Shown piece by piece: positions 33,116-41,781 of a stretch of DNA of 64,000 nt. The stretch is taken from assembly GCA_021324435.1 (NCBI GenBank), contig JAJPIZ010000007.1, positions 1 to 64,000 of the forward strand, in the 5' to 3' direction. Below the pieces are notes generated by a model. It was given only the letters and a program-made list of their open reading frames with translations. It made no database searches and was not told the origin of the DNA. Source of the stretch: Anaerolineae bacterium. GTDB taxonomy: Bacteria; Chloroflexota; Anaerolineae; Anaerolineales; Villigracilaceae. Positions within the stretch are counted from its first letter, which is position 1. Each line of letters starts with the position of its first letter. The position numbers and the translations under genes were made by a program.

Positions 33116-34396
33116 ATGGAAGAATTTATTATCGAAGGCGGCGCGCCGTTGCGCGGTGAGCTTGTACCCGCTGGAAATAAAAATGCGGCCCTGCCTCTTC
33201 TGGCCGCCTGTCTTTTGACGGATGAGCCGATTGTCTTGCATAACGTACCTCAGATTCGAGACGTATTGGACATGCGCCGCCTTGTGGAAAGCCTCGGCGC
33301 ACAAGTCGAAGATTTGGATACAAACACATGGCGCATCGTTACCCGGACCCTGAAGCCTGCCGACCTCGACCCAGACCTTTGTCGGCGCATTCGGGCTTCG
33401 ATACTTTTAGCCGGGCCGGTGACTGCCCGCGCAGGCGGACTCCGCCTGCCGCCGCCCGGCGGCGATGTTATTGGCCGCCGTCGGCTGGACACACACATCT
33501 TTGCTTTACAAGCGCTCGGCGCAAAGGTCACTTATGACCGTGTTTTTGATTTTGACTCTCGCGGCTTGAAAGGCGCGGAGATTTTGTTGGATGAAGCCAG
33601 TGTGACTGCAACAGAAAACGCGGTGATGGCGGCGGTAACGGCAACAGGAAAGACTATTATCCATAACGCCGCGTCCGAGCCGCATATTCAGGAATTGTGC
33701 TACTTCTTGAATAGATTGGGCGCGCAGATAGATGAGATCGGTTCCAACACACTTCATATAACTGGCGTGCCTCATTTGCATGGCGGGGAATATACGATTG
33801 GCCCGGATTATCTTGAAGTGATTAGTTTCGCGGGCGCCGCGGCGATAACACACGGCGAGATTCGAATTCGCGATGCAGGCGTGAAGTATTTGGAAATGAT
33901 CGCGCAGGCCTTCCGGCGCTTGGGAGTAGGGTGGCAGGTGGAAGGAGATGATATCCTCATCGGGCCTGAGCAATCGCTGAAAGTTGTACCTGACTTGGAT
34001 GGCGCCATCCCCGAGATCAAAACCAACGTTTGGCCCGCCTACCCGACAGATTTGATCAGCATCGCCATCACGGTGGCAACACAAGCAGAAGGCTCGGTGT
34101 TGTTCCACGATTGGATGTATTCGGGCCGCATGTATTTTACAGACAAGCTTGTAGGAATGGGGGCCCGTATCATTTTGTGCGACCCGTATCGCTGCCTCGT
34201 TCAAGGGCCGACTCAGTTGTACGGTGAGAAACTCGAAAGCCCGGATATTCGCGCCGGCATGGCTCTTCTTCTCGCCGCGTTAGCCGCCAGGGGCACTTCA
34301 ATAATCCGCAACATCAGCCAGATTGATCGTGGCTATGAAAATGTAGAGTCTAAACTGAGAGCTTTAGGCGCAAAGATTGAGCGTATAAAAGAATAA
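33116..34396 (+). CDS. murA: UDP-N-acetylglucosamine 1-carboxyvinyltransferase
   Basis: A 426-residue enzyme that transfers enolpyruvate from PEP to UDP-GlcNAc, the first committed step of peptidoglycan synthesis. It has PAGNKNAALP with the substrate Lys22, and the EPSP-synthase-like repeats. The fosfomycin-target loop reads PPPGGDVIG, so Asp117 replaces the Cys115 of E. coli; the enzyme should be insensitive to fosfomycin. The second ATG (33116) is preferred because GGAG lies 6 bases before it. The first ATG (33110) overlaps that site. A TACAAT box (33084-33089) lies upstream. Confidence 0.93.
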   Translation: MEEFIIEGGAPLRGELVPAGNKNAALPLLAACLLTDEPIVLHNVPQIRDVLDMRRLVESLGAQVEDLDTNTWRIVTRTLKPADLDPDLCRRIRASILLAGPVTARAGGLRLPPPGGDVIGRRRLDTHIFALQALGAKVTYDRVFDFDSRGLKGAEILLDEASVTATENAVMAAVTATGKTIIHNAASEPHIQELCYFLNRLGAQIDEIGSNTLHITGVPHLHGGEYTIGPDYLEVISFAGAAAITHGEIRIRDAGVKYLEMIAQAFRRLGVGWQVEGDDILIGPEQSLKVVPDLDGAIPEIKTNVWPAYPTDLISIAITVATQAEGSVLFHDWMYSGRMYFTDKLVGMGARIILCDPYRCLVQGPTQLYGEKLESPDIRAGMALLLAALAARGTSIIRNISQIDRGYENVESKLRALGAKIERIKE

Positions 34397-34486
34397 AATA
34401 TTGCCAAAATCAAAAAAAGAAGGGTGCTTGTGAACTGCATCTTGTAAACAAGACATAAAACGAGAAAGCCCCTGCGATCTAACTGG

Positions 34487-34515
34487 ACAGACACCTGAGT
34501 TGATATGGTGTCTGT
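34487..34515. terminator. Hairpin downstream of murA
   Basis: ACAGACACC / GGTGTCTGT with an 11-base loop, followed by TTGGCTTTT. It could end the murA transcript, or be the end of the decayed IS3-like element that follows. The remaining gap 34397-35219 is AT-rich and holds only the two relics listed next and no intact gene. Confidence 0.5.
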
Positions 34516-34631
34516 TTGGCTTTTAAAAATTCAATCTCTCAAAATCGGGCTCGCCTCTTGATAACCAGCCCGTAAAATCATACCAAGGATAAGTGGAAAA
34601 ATTCGGCAAAATAGAGCCGGGAGAGATCCAG

Positions 34632-34736
34632 ATGAAGACGATGAAGTTTTCGGAAAGACAGATTGTGAACATCCTAAAGGATGCCGAGGTAGACATTGCG
34701 CTGGAAGAACTGGTTCATCAGCATTCTCGAGGCTAA
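34632..34736 (+). pseudogene. IS3-family transposase OrfA relic
   Basis: 34 codons, MKTMKFSERQIVNILKDAEV and on, match the N-terminal HTH of IS3-type OrfA (usual form K-x-RF-x-EEQI-x-x-ILKEAE, then LCRKH). The frame stops early, and no further OrfA or OrfB is found, so this is a remnant of an insertion. Confidence 0.65.
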
Positions 34737-34737
34737 T

Positions 34738-35039
34738 TGATTCTTGGTAGGTCTCTTTTGAATAGCCAATAAATGTTTCTATAACTTTTCTGTATTTTTG
34801 CTCCTGTAGTATCACGACATCCGAAAAATTGTCCTCAACGACTTTTTGATTGTCTGGAACAAAAATGTCCTGTCCTATCTTCGCAATAAATCCTCTTTTT
34901 TCATTCGACTCAGGATGGATATCATTGGGTGATAAGGAATTGATAGGACAAATTCCTTTTCAAAATCTTTTCTAATTGGAGGTACATCAATAATTCTGTC
35001 GGTATCAACGAACACTCGCAACAAATATTCTTTCGATGG
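34738..35039 (-). pseudogene. Broken gene fragment of unknown function
   Basis: Translated on the minus strand, two frames join into one coherent sequence: KEYLLRVFVDTDRIIDVPPI up to about 34930, then after a one-base frameshift EKRGFIAKIGQDIFVPDNQK and VVILQEQKYRKVIETFIGYS. It lacks a start codon and is cut off by the IS3 relic. The sequence is AT-rich compared with neighbours, which suggests an acquired gene. I do not recognise the family. Confidence 0.5.
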
Positions 35040-35219
35040 TTAACCCTGTTCCATGATTGGTTAATAAACAGCGCGCCCACTTCGGATTATTTCTGTTTGT
35101 GTTGGGTTTGCCGGAACCTGCACCGCGTCCGACTCATGGATGCCGCGTCACTTCATTTCCAACAGCGCATGTGCCGTAAAGCGATAAGCAGTGATGGGAG
35201 GTAAGGGCATAATCTCATT

Positions 35220-35732
35220 TCACCACCTGTCCCAATGCACAATCTCCTCCAGCTCGCGCCGTCCGCCCTTCTTCGGCGCGGCGGTTAACTTCGCCTCGTC
35301 CGCGGGGTAGCCGAACGAGATCGCGATCCGCAAATGCCATTCGGGAGGGAAGCCCAAGATCGCGCGCGCCTTCTCTGGTTCATAAATAGATGCGATGCAC
35401 GAACCGACTCCCAACTCCCACGCCGCGAGTTGCATGTACGCCGCACACTGACCGGCGTCGAACAAATCCTGAAACTTGCCTTCGGGGTTGGGCGTGAGAA
35501 TCGCGACGCCCATCGCCGCGCCCGCCAGATGCCCCGCGTACGTGCCGGTCTCGGAGAGAGCCTTGAGGATGGCTTTGTCGCGCATGGCGATGAAATGCCA
35601 TCCCTGCTCATTTTTGGATGATTGCGAACGCCGCCCCGCGTTCAAGATGGCGCGAACCACCTCCTCGGGCAAAGGCTTGTCTTGAAACTTTCGCACCGCG
35701 CGCTTCAATCGAATTGCATCAGATACATTCAT
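35220..35732 (-). CDS. Nitroreductase-family protein
   Basis: A 170-residue FMN-dependent oxidoreductase: RLKRAVRKFQDKPLPEE at the N-terminus, AGRRSQSSKNEQGWHFI for the FMN region, ELGVGSCI and a C-terminal SFGYPADEAK. The length is that of the small nitroreductase/dehydropteridine-reductase-like group. Substrate is unknown. It is a single gene on the minus strand. Confidence 0.85.
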   Translation of the reverse strand: MNVSDAIRLKRAVRKFQDKPLPEEVVRAILNAGRRSQSSKNEQGWHFIAMRDKAILKALSETGTYAGHLAGAAMGVAILTPNPEGKFQDLFDAGQCAAYMQLAAWELGVGSCIASIYEPEKARAILGFPPEWHLRIAISFGYPADEAKLTAAPKKGGRRELEEIVHWDRW

Positions 35733-35884
35733 TTACAGCCTCACCTTCCAACGCGAATGTCGCCAATGAGCGAATATCTCGAATATTTTTCCCTTCGCGG
35801 AATTCGTTTATTCGCACTATTCGCGTTAAATCTTTTATCTTTTCTCCGTGCTCTCTTTGTATCGGTGGCTAATGTCTCACCGAG

Positions 35885-35890
35885 TATAAT
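35885..35890 (+). promoter_or_regulatory. -10 box for leaderless membrane protein gene
   Basis: TATAAT ends 7 bases before the ATG at 35898, with no ribosome binding site between. It fixes that ATG as the start rather than the longer open frame. Confidence 0.55.
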
Positions 35891-35897
35891 TCATCCG

Positions 35898-36332
35898 ATG
35901 GACAATGCGCCCTCGCTTCGACAATACCTCACCTCCTCCCTCATCCTCATCTTCCTCGGCTGGGGCGGACTTGCCTTGCTCATCTTCGTTTTTGCTGTGC
36001 CTCCATTTGTTTGGGCGCGCTGGGGATTCTTCGCACTGTGGCTGATCGCCCTCACCGGCACGGCGCTTCCCATCGCATATTTTTTCAACCTGCGTTTTCC
36101 CTCCGATCCACCTGCCGAGCCGAGTGCCATTGTTCGTCAGGCGTTGTGGGTTGGCATTTACGGCGCGACCCTCGCATGGCTTCAGCTTGGTCATTTGGTC
36201 ACGCTCTGGGTTTGGATGGGCCTGGCGGGCGGCCTGATTGCCATTGAATATCTCATCCGACTGCGCGAGCGCGCCCGCTGGCATCCTCCGATTCCCGATG
36301 ACGACGATTCTTCAGAATATCCCTTCGGTTGA
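35898..36332 (+). CDS. Four-helix membrane protein of unknown function
   Basis: A 144-residue protein with hydrophobic helices at about residues 12-35, 40-60, 80-105 and 108-118, and a charged C-terminal tail (DDDDSSEYPFG). Its last 35 bases overlap the start of selA in another frame, so the two genes are coupled. I see no known motif. It is likely a small integral membrane protein of an Anaerolineae-specific family. Confidence 0.65.
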   Translation: MDNAPSLRQYLTSSLILIFLGWGGLALLIFVFAVPPFVWARWGFFALWLIALTGTALPIAYFFNLRFPSDPPAEPSAIVRQALWVGIYGATLAWLQLGHLVTLWVWMGLAGGLIAIEYLIRLRERARWHPPIPDDDDSSEYPFG

Positions 36333-37662
36333 GCAACTTTTGCAGACCGAGCGCGCGATGGAATTGATCGCGGCGTATGGCCGTCCGTTGACCTTGGACG
36401 CGCTTCGTTCTACGCTGGATGAAACCCGCGCCCGCATCAAAACCGGACTTCAATCGGTCGCCCCCGAAATGGATTTGATCCTGTCCCACGCCGAATCCCA
36501 TTTATCCGCGTGGACGAAGCCGACTCTCCAACCGGTCATCAACGCCACCGGCGTGATTCTGCATACCAACCTCGGACGCGCGCCGCTCTCGAATGCCGCC
36601 ATTCAGGCCATGACCGAAGCCGCGCGCAATTATTCAAATCTTGAATTTGATTTGGAGACCGGCAAGCGCGGCTCGCGTCTGATCCATGCCGAAGATGTTT
36701 TGAAGAAATTGCTGGGTGTCGAAGCCGCGGTTGTGGTCAATAACAATGCTTCAGCAGTTTTACTGGCTTTGTCTGCGCTCGCCGCAAAAAAACAAGTTGT
36801 CATTGCTCGCTCACAGTTGGTCGAGATCGGCGGCGGATTCCGCGTGCCAGATGTGATGAAGCAATCGGGTGCGAAACTTGTTGAAGTGGGCACAACCAAC
36901 AAAGTGCGACTCTCTGATTACAAAGATGAACTGGCCGACGCGGTGCTGGTCATGCGTGCGCATCGTTCCAACTTCAAGATGATCGGTTTCACCGAAGAGC
37001 CTGCGCTGGAAAAAATCGTCGAAGCCGCGCATAAAGCCGGCGTGCCTGTTGTGGATGATCTCGGCTCAGGCGCGTTGCTCGACACTGCAAAATATGGCCT
37101 CGCCCACGAACCGACCGTGCAGGAATCCCTCGCGGCAGGCGTGGATGTGGTCTGTTTTTCCGGTGATAAACTACTTGGCGGCCCCCAAGCGGGAATCATC
37201 GTTGGAAAAACAGAATTGATTGCGAAAATCAAGAAGCATCCCTTGGCCCGCGCCGTGCGCGCCGATAAAATCTGCCTCGCGGGAATCACAGCCACGCTTC
37301 TGCATTATCTGAAAGACGAGGCCGAGCGCGAGATTCCCATTTGGAAGATGATCTCTCAGCCGTTGGACGAGGTCAAGGCTCGAGCCGAGAAATGGGCGCG
37401 TGAACTGGGAGCCGGTCAAGCGTCCGCGAGTGAAGCGACGGTTGGCGGCGGAAGTCTGCCCGGCGAATCGTTCCCGTCTTGTGGTTTATCCTTGAATGTA
37501 AAGAGTCCGGATAAATTTTTGAAAAAATTGCGCGAACAGAATCCGCCCGTCATCGCCCGCGCCGAGAATGATAAAATCCTTTTCGATCCACGTACCGTTT
37601 TGCCAGAGCAAGATCACTCACTACTCTCTGTTCTCCACTCTCTATTATCGGAGCAAAAATGA
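36298..37662 (+). CDS. selA: L-seryl-tRNA(Sec) selenium transferase
   Basis: A 454-residue PLP enzyme that turns Ser-tRNA(Sec) into Sec-tRNA(Sec) with selenophosphate. The N-terminus (NIPSVEQLLQTERAMELIA) and the NATGVILHTNLGRAPLS block are typical of SelA. The PLP lysine is in CFSGDKLLGGPQAGI near residue 288. The cell must then read UGA as selenocysteine somewhere; selB, selD and tRNA-Sec are not in this window, and no UGA-containing gene was recognised here. Start at 36298 is placed by SelA similarity; the upstream frame would overlap the membrane protein further. The stop overlaps the M24 gene start (ATGA). Confidence 0.92.
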   Translation: MTTILQNIPSVEQLLQTERAMELIAAYGRPLTLDALRSTLDETRARIKTGLQSVAPEMDLILSHAESHLSAWTKPTLQPVINATGVILHTNLGRAPLSNAAIQAMTEAARNYSNLEFDLETGKRGSRLIHAEDVLKKLLGVEAAVVVNNNASAVLLALSALAAKKQVVIARSQLVEIGGGFRVPDVMKQSGAKLVEVGTTNKVRLSDYKDELADAVLVMRAHRSNFKMIGFTEEPALEKIVEAAHKAGVPVVDDLGSGALLDTAKYGLAHEPTVQESLAAGVDVVCFSGDKLLGGPQAGIIVGKTELIAKIKKHPLARAVRADKICLAGITATLLHYLKDEAEREIPIWKMISQPLDEVKARAEKWARELGAGQASASEATVGGGSLPGESFPSCGLSLNVKSPDKFLKKLREQNPPVIARAENDKILFDPRTVLPEQDHSLLSVLHSLLSEQK

Positions 37663-38879
37663 AATCGGACCTCGACGCCCTCATGCAAGCCAAGAAACTC
37701 GATGCGATCATTGTGCTCGGCAATGCCGAACACAACCCGCCCATGTATTATTTCACGGGCGGCGGACACATCAGCAACGGCGCGCTGTTTAAAAAAGTTG
37801 GACAAGAACCGGTGTTGTATTGCAACGCGATGGAACGTGCTGAGGCCGCTAAAAGCGGACTGAAAGTGATTCCCCTGCGAACCGGCGCGGTGGATGTGCT
37901 CACCAAACAGCCGAAAGATTTGTTTGACGAGCAAGGCCTTGCTTCAGGCCGCGTTGGTTTGTATGGCACGTTGGACGCCGGCGACCTTGTGGTGATGACC
38001 GGCGCGATCAAAAAAGCGTTTCCTGAAGTTGAAATTGTCGGCGAGCCAAAAGAAGAGTCGATCTTCATGTATGCGATGGAGACCAAAGACAAGGCCGAGG
38101 TCGAGCGCATCCGCAAGATGGGCAAGATCACGACCGAGGTCGTCGGTATGGTCGCGAAATATTTAATGGAGCGTGATGTGCGCGCCGATGAAGTTTTGTT
38201 GAAAGAAGATGGCGCGCCGCTCACGATTGGAGATGTCAAAGGCAAAATCTCTTTGTGGCTGGCCGAGCGCGGCGCGGCGGATGTGGAAGGTTGTATCTTT
38301 GCCATCGGCAAAGATGCGGGTATCCCGCATTCCGTTGGCACGCCCGATGATCTGATGCGCCTTGGCCAAACCATTGTCTTCGATATTTTCCCCGCTGAAG
38401 CGGGCGGCGGGTACTTCTACGATTTCACGCGCACATGGAGCCTCGGCTATGCCACGCCCGAGGCACAAAAACTTTACGATGAAGTGCAAAGCGTTTACAA
38501 CAAAGTCATTGACAACCTCGATCTCAACGTTGGCTTCAAGGAATATCAAAAACTGGTCTGCGATGAGTTCAATAAGAATGGACACAAGACTCCCATGCAT
38601 AATGAAGGTGTGCTCGAAAACGGTTATGTCCACTCGCTCGGTCACGGCCTCGGCCTCAATGTCCACGAAAGACCCTGGAGTCGTCACAATGTTTCGGATG
38701 ACAATATCCTGAAGCCCGGCGTGGTCATTACGATTGAACCGGGATTGTATTATCCTGAAAAAGGCATGGGCGCGCGTATCGAAGATTCGTACTGGGTGAG
38801 GCCGGATGGCAAAATAGAATTGCTCGCTGAATATCCGTACGATTTTGTCCTGCCGATGAAGAAGTGGAGGAAGAAATAG
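37659..38879 (+). CDS. M24-family metallopeptidase (Xaa-Pro dipeptidase-like)
   Basis: A 406-residue protein with an N-terminal creatinase-type domain and a pita-bread catalytic domain. Metal ligands expected for M24 are seen in VFDIFPAEAGGGYFYDFTRTW, SLGHGLGLNVHERP (His), ITIEPGLYYP (Glu) and GARIEDSYWV (Glu). It is a cytoplasmic aminopeptidase/prolidase-like enzyme; exact specificity is not set. The first ATG overlaps the selA stop, so both share a transcript. Confidence 0.88.
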   Translation: MKSDLDALMQAKKLDAIIVLGNAEHNPPMYYFTGGGHISNGALFKKVGQEPVLYCNAMERAEAAKSGLKVIPLRTGAVDVLTKQPKDLFDEQGLASGRVGLYGTLDAGDLVVMTGAIKKAFPEVEIVGEPKEESIFMYAMETKDKAEVERIRKMGKITTEVVGMVAKYLMERDVRADEVLLKEDGAPLTIGDVKGKISLWLAERGAADVEGCIFAIGKDAGIPHSVGTPDDLMRLGQTIVFDIFPAEAGGGYFYDFTRTWSLGYATPEAQKLYDEVQSVYNKVIDNLDLNVGFKEYQKLVCDEFNKNGHKTPMHNEGVLENGYVHSLGHGLGLNVHERPWSRHNVSDDNILKPGVVITIEPGLYYPEKGMGARIEDSYWVRPDGKIELLAEYPYDFVLPMKKWRKK

Positions 38880-38919
38880 CATCGCTTCTTTTCCCGACCC
38901 TTTTGCGGCCTCCGTTGAA

Positions 38920-39726
38920 ATGATTCATCTTAAGTCTGCCAGCGTTCGCGAGTTCAACGAGCGGGATGCCGTTGTCTTTCCATTTTATTTGGATGTGGTC
39001 AAATCCCTGCGCGAGATGGAATTTTCCTCGCCCGTGACTTTTTTCGTAGGAGAAAACGGTTCCGGCAAATCCACTATTATGGAGACGCTCGCCTGCGCCA
39101 TCAACTCGGTCGCGGTTGGAAGCGAAAGCGTCAAGACCGATAAGACTCTGGCCGCGGTCCGGAAGCTTTCCATGTATTTTCGCTTGGCATGGACCAAGCG
39201 CACACATAAAGGCTTCTTTCTGCGCGCCGAGGATTTCTTTGGTTATGCCAAGAAGATGAAACAAACTCAGGAAGAACTTCAACGCGAATTAGAGAACGTC
39301 GAAGGCGAATACCAAGGACGCTCAAAGTTGGCCGCGGACTTGGCGCGCATGCCTTATGCAAGTGAACTGAGCGCAATCCAACGCCGCTACGGTGATGGGC
39401 TTGATACTCACTCGCACGGCGAAAGTTTCATGACCTTGTTCCAAACTCGCTTTGTGCCCAACGGTCTGTATCTGCTTGACGAACCGGAAGCCGCGCTCTC
39501 TCCCAGCCGGCAGTTGACCTTTATCGCCGCGCTGAAGCAAATGGTCGAGCAGAATTCGCAATTCATCATTGCCACGCATTCGCCGATCATCCTGGCTTTT
39601 CCGGATGCAACCATCCTGAGTTTTGAGGGCGGCCAGATTCAAGAAGTAAAATATAGGCAACTCGAACATGTGAAGCTGACGAAAGATTTCTTGAACAGCC
39701 CCGAATCTTTTCTGCGATATTTATGA
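38920..39726 (+). CDS. AAA-type ATPase, SMC/Rad50-like head
   Basis: A 268-residue single-domain ATPase: Walker A GENGSGKST near residue 43, a short coiled-coil (KKMKQTQEELQRELENVEGE), a signature region HSHGESF, Walker B LYLLDEPEAALSP near residue 189 and THSPI for the switch His. The type resembles stand-alone ATPases predicted to act in defence or DNA metabolism, but no nuclease or toxin partner is next to it. Function unknown; it may belong with the M24-selA unit (40-base gap). Confidence 0.8.
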   Translation: MIHLKSASVREFNERDAVVFPFYLDVVKSLREMEFSSPVTFFVGENGSGKSTIMETLACAINSVAVGSESVKTDKTLAAVRKLSMYFRLAWTKRTHKGFFLRAEDFFGYAKKMKQTQEELQRELENVEGEYQGRSKLAADLARMPYASELSAIQRRYGDGLDTHSHGESFMTLFQTRFVPNGLYLLDEPEAALSPSRQLTFIAALKQMVEQNSQFIIATHSPIILAFPDATILSFEGGQIQEVKYRQLEHVKLTKDFLNSPESFLRYL

Positions 39727-39759
39727 AAGAACATATTCTTCAAATTGAAAGAGGTTTTT

Positions 39760-41781
39760 ATGTATTGGAGTAGAACTGGAAATGTAGTTGACATATTAGT
39801 TTATTTTGCTATCTCACTTGGATGGGTAGTGGGTGGCTGGTTTTCAGTTTCTCAAAGTATGCGTTTTCATAAGCGCGAGAAATTCATTGCTGGCATTTCC
39901 TTTGGGCTGTTATTCTATATTCTTATCAGTAATGGGTTTGCACATTTCTTGCCGACCTATCTGGCTTTTGTCTTGGCTTCACTTGCCGTTCTAATGTTAG
40001 GGCTATGGCTTGCTGGAAAACCAATTCATTTTCCTTTTCGGTGGAATAGTCGCGGGGTGTGGTTTCAAATTGCTTCACTACTCATAATGACAGCACTGTT
40101 TACTCTTATGATGCGAGGTCTTGGAATCGGAGATGATTATGCACATCTTCCTTTGGTTTCAACTATGGCTGCAGGCGATATCCCCCCTCATTACTCGATA
40201 TTTCCTAGTGTGTTTTTACCATATCATTATGGCTTAGATCTATTGGCTTCTAGTATGGTCCGAGTCGCGGGAATGTTTCCGTGGAGCGCATGGGATGTGA
40301 GCCGAGCGTTTGTCGCAGGCTTGACTTTACTTTGTGGTTGGCTCTGGTTCCGGAGAGTGACACGGAGTTGGGTGGCGACTACCTTGAGTATAATTCTCTT
40401 CGCATTTGGAATGGGTACGCGTTGGCTGATGACATTACTTCCTTCATCATGGCTTGCTAATGTTTCCTCGGCCGTTCAAATTATAGGTTCATCAAGTGAT
40501 ACAGGCCATACATTGGCTGAAGCTCTTTTTAGACCCTGGCAGATTTCGGGCGGCCCCCCCATTCCAATTCCATATGCGTTTGCTAATGGGATTTTTACTC
40601 CTTTGATTTTCAACTGGGGCGGGTCTTCGTCATTGCCTCGCTTGGCCATAATGCTTATCCTTTTACTGTCAGGAAGACGATCTTTAAAAACGAACGATGT
40701 TTTTTTGTTGGTTAGCGCCTCTTTGTCGTTGGCGTTAAGTGCTGAACACATTTTTATCCTGATCAATCTGGGAATCGGTTTGGCCTCCTTGATTATGATA
40801 TTTCGACAAGGGAAAGGAATCCGATATCGCTTATTGACTTTTCCAGGTCAGTTTTTATTAATGTTGTTGGTTATCTTGGCGTTAGCTAGCGTTCAAGGGG
40901 GGGTTATCACTGAATTGTTTAGATCCTATTTCACAAACATCCAAGGGGTCGGTGCTGCAGCTCGAAGCAATTTTTCGCTTCGGTGGCCACCTGAGTTTTT
41001 TGACGCGCATTTGGGAGCTCTGTCAGTGCTCAACTGGCGCCAGACAATTGTATTACTTGCGGAGTGTGGTCCCGTTCTACTGTTATTTCCCTTGATAGTT
41101 TTTCGAATGCATGCCGACCTCAAGCACTATCGGCCTGTTGAGCTTGGCCTGGGAATTTCTACATTGCTCGGCGTTTTGATTCCAACTTTTGTTCAGTATG
41201 GTGTGCCAAGAGATATTGTTCGCTTAACAGGCTTTGGCTTAGGTGCTTGGGTGATTTTGGCCATCCAACCGCTTTGGTCACTATTTAGGCGCGCTTCTTT
41301 TTGGAGAAGAGCCGGTATTGGTTTAGGTTATATCATTACTATATTCGGTGGTCTTGTCTTGTTCGCTTATCAATCTACGGCGATATCTCGACCGCAGATT
41401 TCAGATGATTTCAGTAGCCTGGATACTCGGATGAGTAAAGCCTACTGGAATCAACTTGATAAGCAAACGGTTGTTTTTGGACCCGTAGGGTATCGCATTC
41501 AGGCCTTGTTTGGCCGTTTTTCTATTACGCAAATCGATGGACGGATACTCGACGCTTTTGTACCGTATTTAGAAGAGCCAGATTTATATGCCCTATACAA
41601 GCTTGGTGTTAGATATATTTATATTGATAAAAACTATTGGGATTCTCTCGGGCCGGGACATCAGCAGGCTCTTTTTCTACCATGTGCACATGTCATGAAA
41701 CGAATGGAAAAATATAATAGCGTCACTAAAGAACTTTCCGATTTTCGTATCTTGATTGATATTAGAGCTTGTACACAATAA
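39760..41781 (+). CDS. Large polytopic membrane protein, GT-C-like
   Basis: A 673-residue protein with about 12-14 membrane helices. A GDDYAHLP motif after an early helix (near residue 125) recalls the catalytic acidic loop of GT-C glycosyltransferases, and the long C-terminal soluble tail (from about residue 550) with repeated Tyr/Asp is also seen in such enzymes. The likely role is transfer of a sugar from a polyprenyl carrier, but this is inference. GAGG lies before the ATG at 39760. The base composition is clearly more AT-rich than the flanking genes, which suggests horizontal transfer. Its stop TAA is directly followed by the ATG of tsaD. Confidence 0.65.
   Translation: MYWSRTGNVVDILVYFAISLGWVVGGWFSVSQSMRFHKREKFIAGISFGLLFYILISNGFAHFLPTYLAFVLASLAVLMLGLWLAGKPIHFPFRWNSRGVWFQIASLLIMTALFTLMMRGLGIGDDYAHLPLVSTMAAGDIPPHYSIFPSVFLPYHYGLDLLASSMVRVAGMFPWSAWDVSRAFVAGLTLLCGWLWFRRVTRSWVATTLSIILFAFGMGTRWLMTLLPSSWLANVSSAVQIIGSSSDTGHTLAEALFRPWQISGGPPIPIPYAFANGIFTPLIFNWGGSSSLPRLAIMLILLLSGRRSLKTNDVFLLVSASLSLALSAEHIFILINLGIGLASLIMIFRQGKGIRYRLLTFPGQFLLMLLVILALASVQGGVITELFRSYFTNIQGVGAAARSNFSLRWPPEFFDAHLGALSVLNWRQTIVLLAECGPVLLLFPLIVFRMHADLKHYRPVELGLGISTLLGVLIPTFVQYGVPRDIVRLTGFGLGAWVILAIQPLWSLFRRASFWRRAGIGLGYIITIFGGLVLFAYQSTAISRPQISDDFSSLDTRMSKAYWNQLDKQTVVFGPVGYRIQALFGRFSITQIDGRILDAFVPYLEEPDLYALYKLGVRYIYIDKNYWDSLGPGHQQALFLPCAHVMKRMEKYNSVTKELSDFRILIDIRACTQ

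Noticed and set aside
34531-34815. 94-codon minus-strand frame
   Set aside because: It mixes the 3' part of the broken gene with antisense of the IS3 relic; not one gene.
38920-39726. Stand-alone AAA ATPase as part of a defence system
   Set aside because: No nuclease, toxin or other defence gene is adjacent; neighbours are housekeeping genes, so there is no support.
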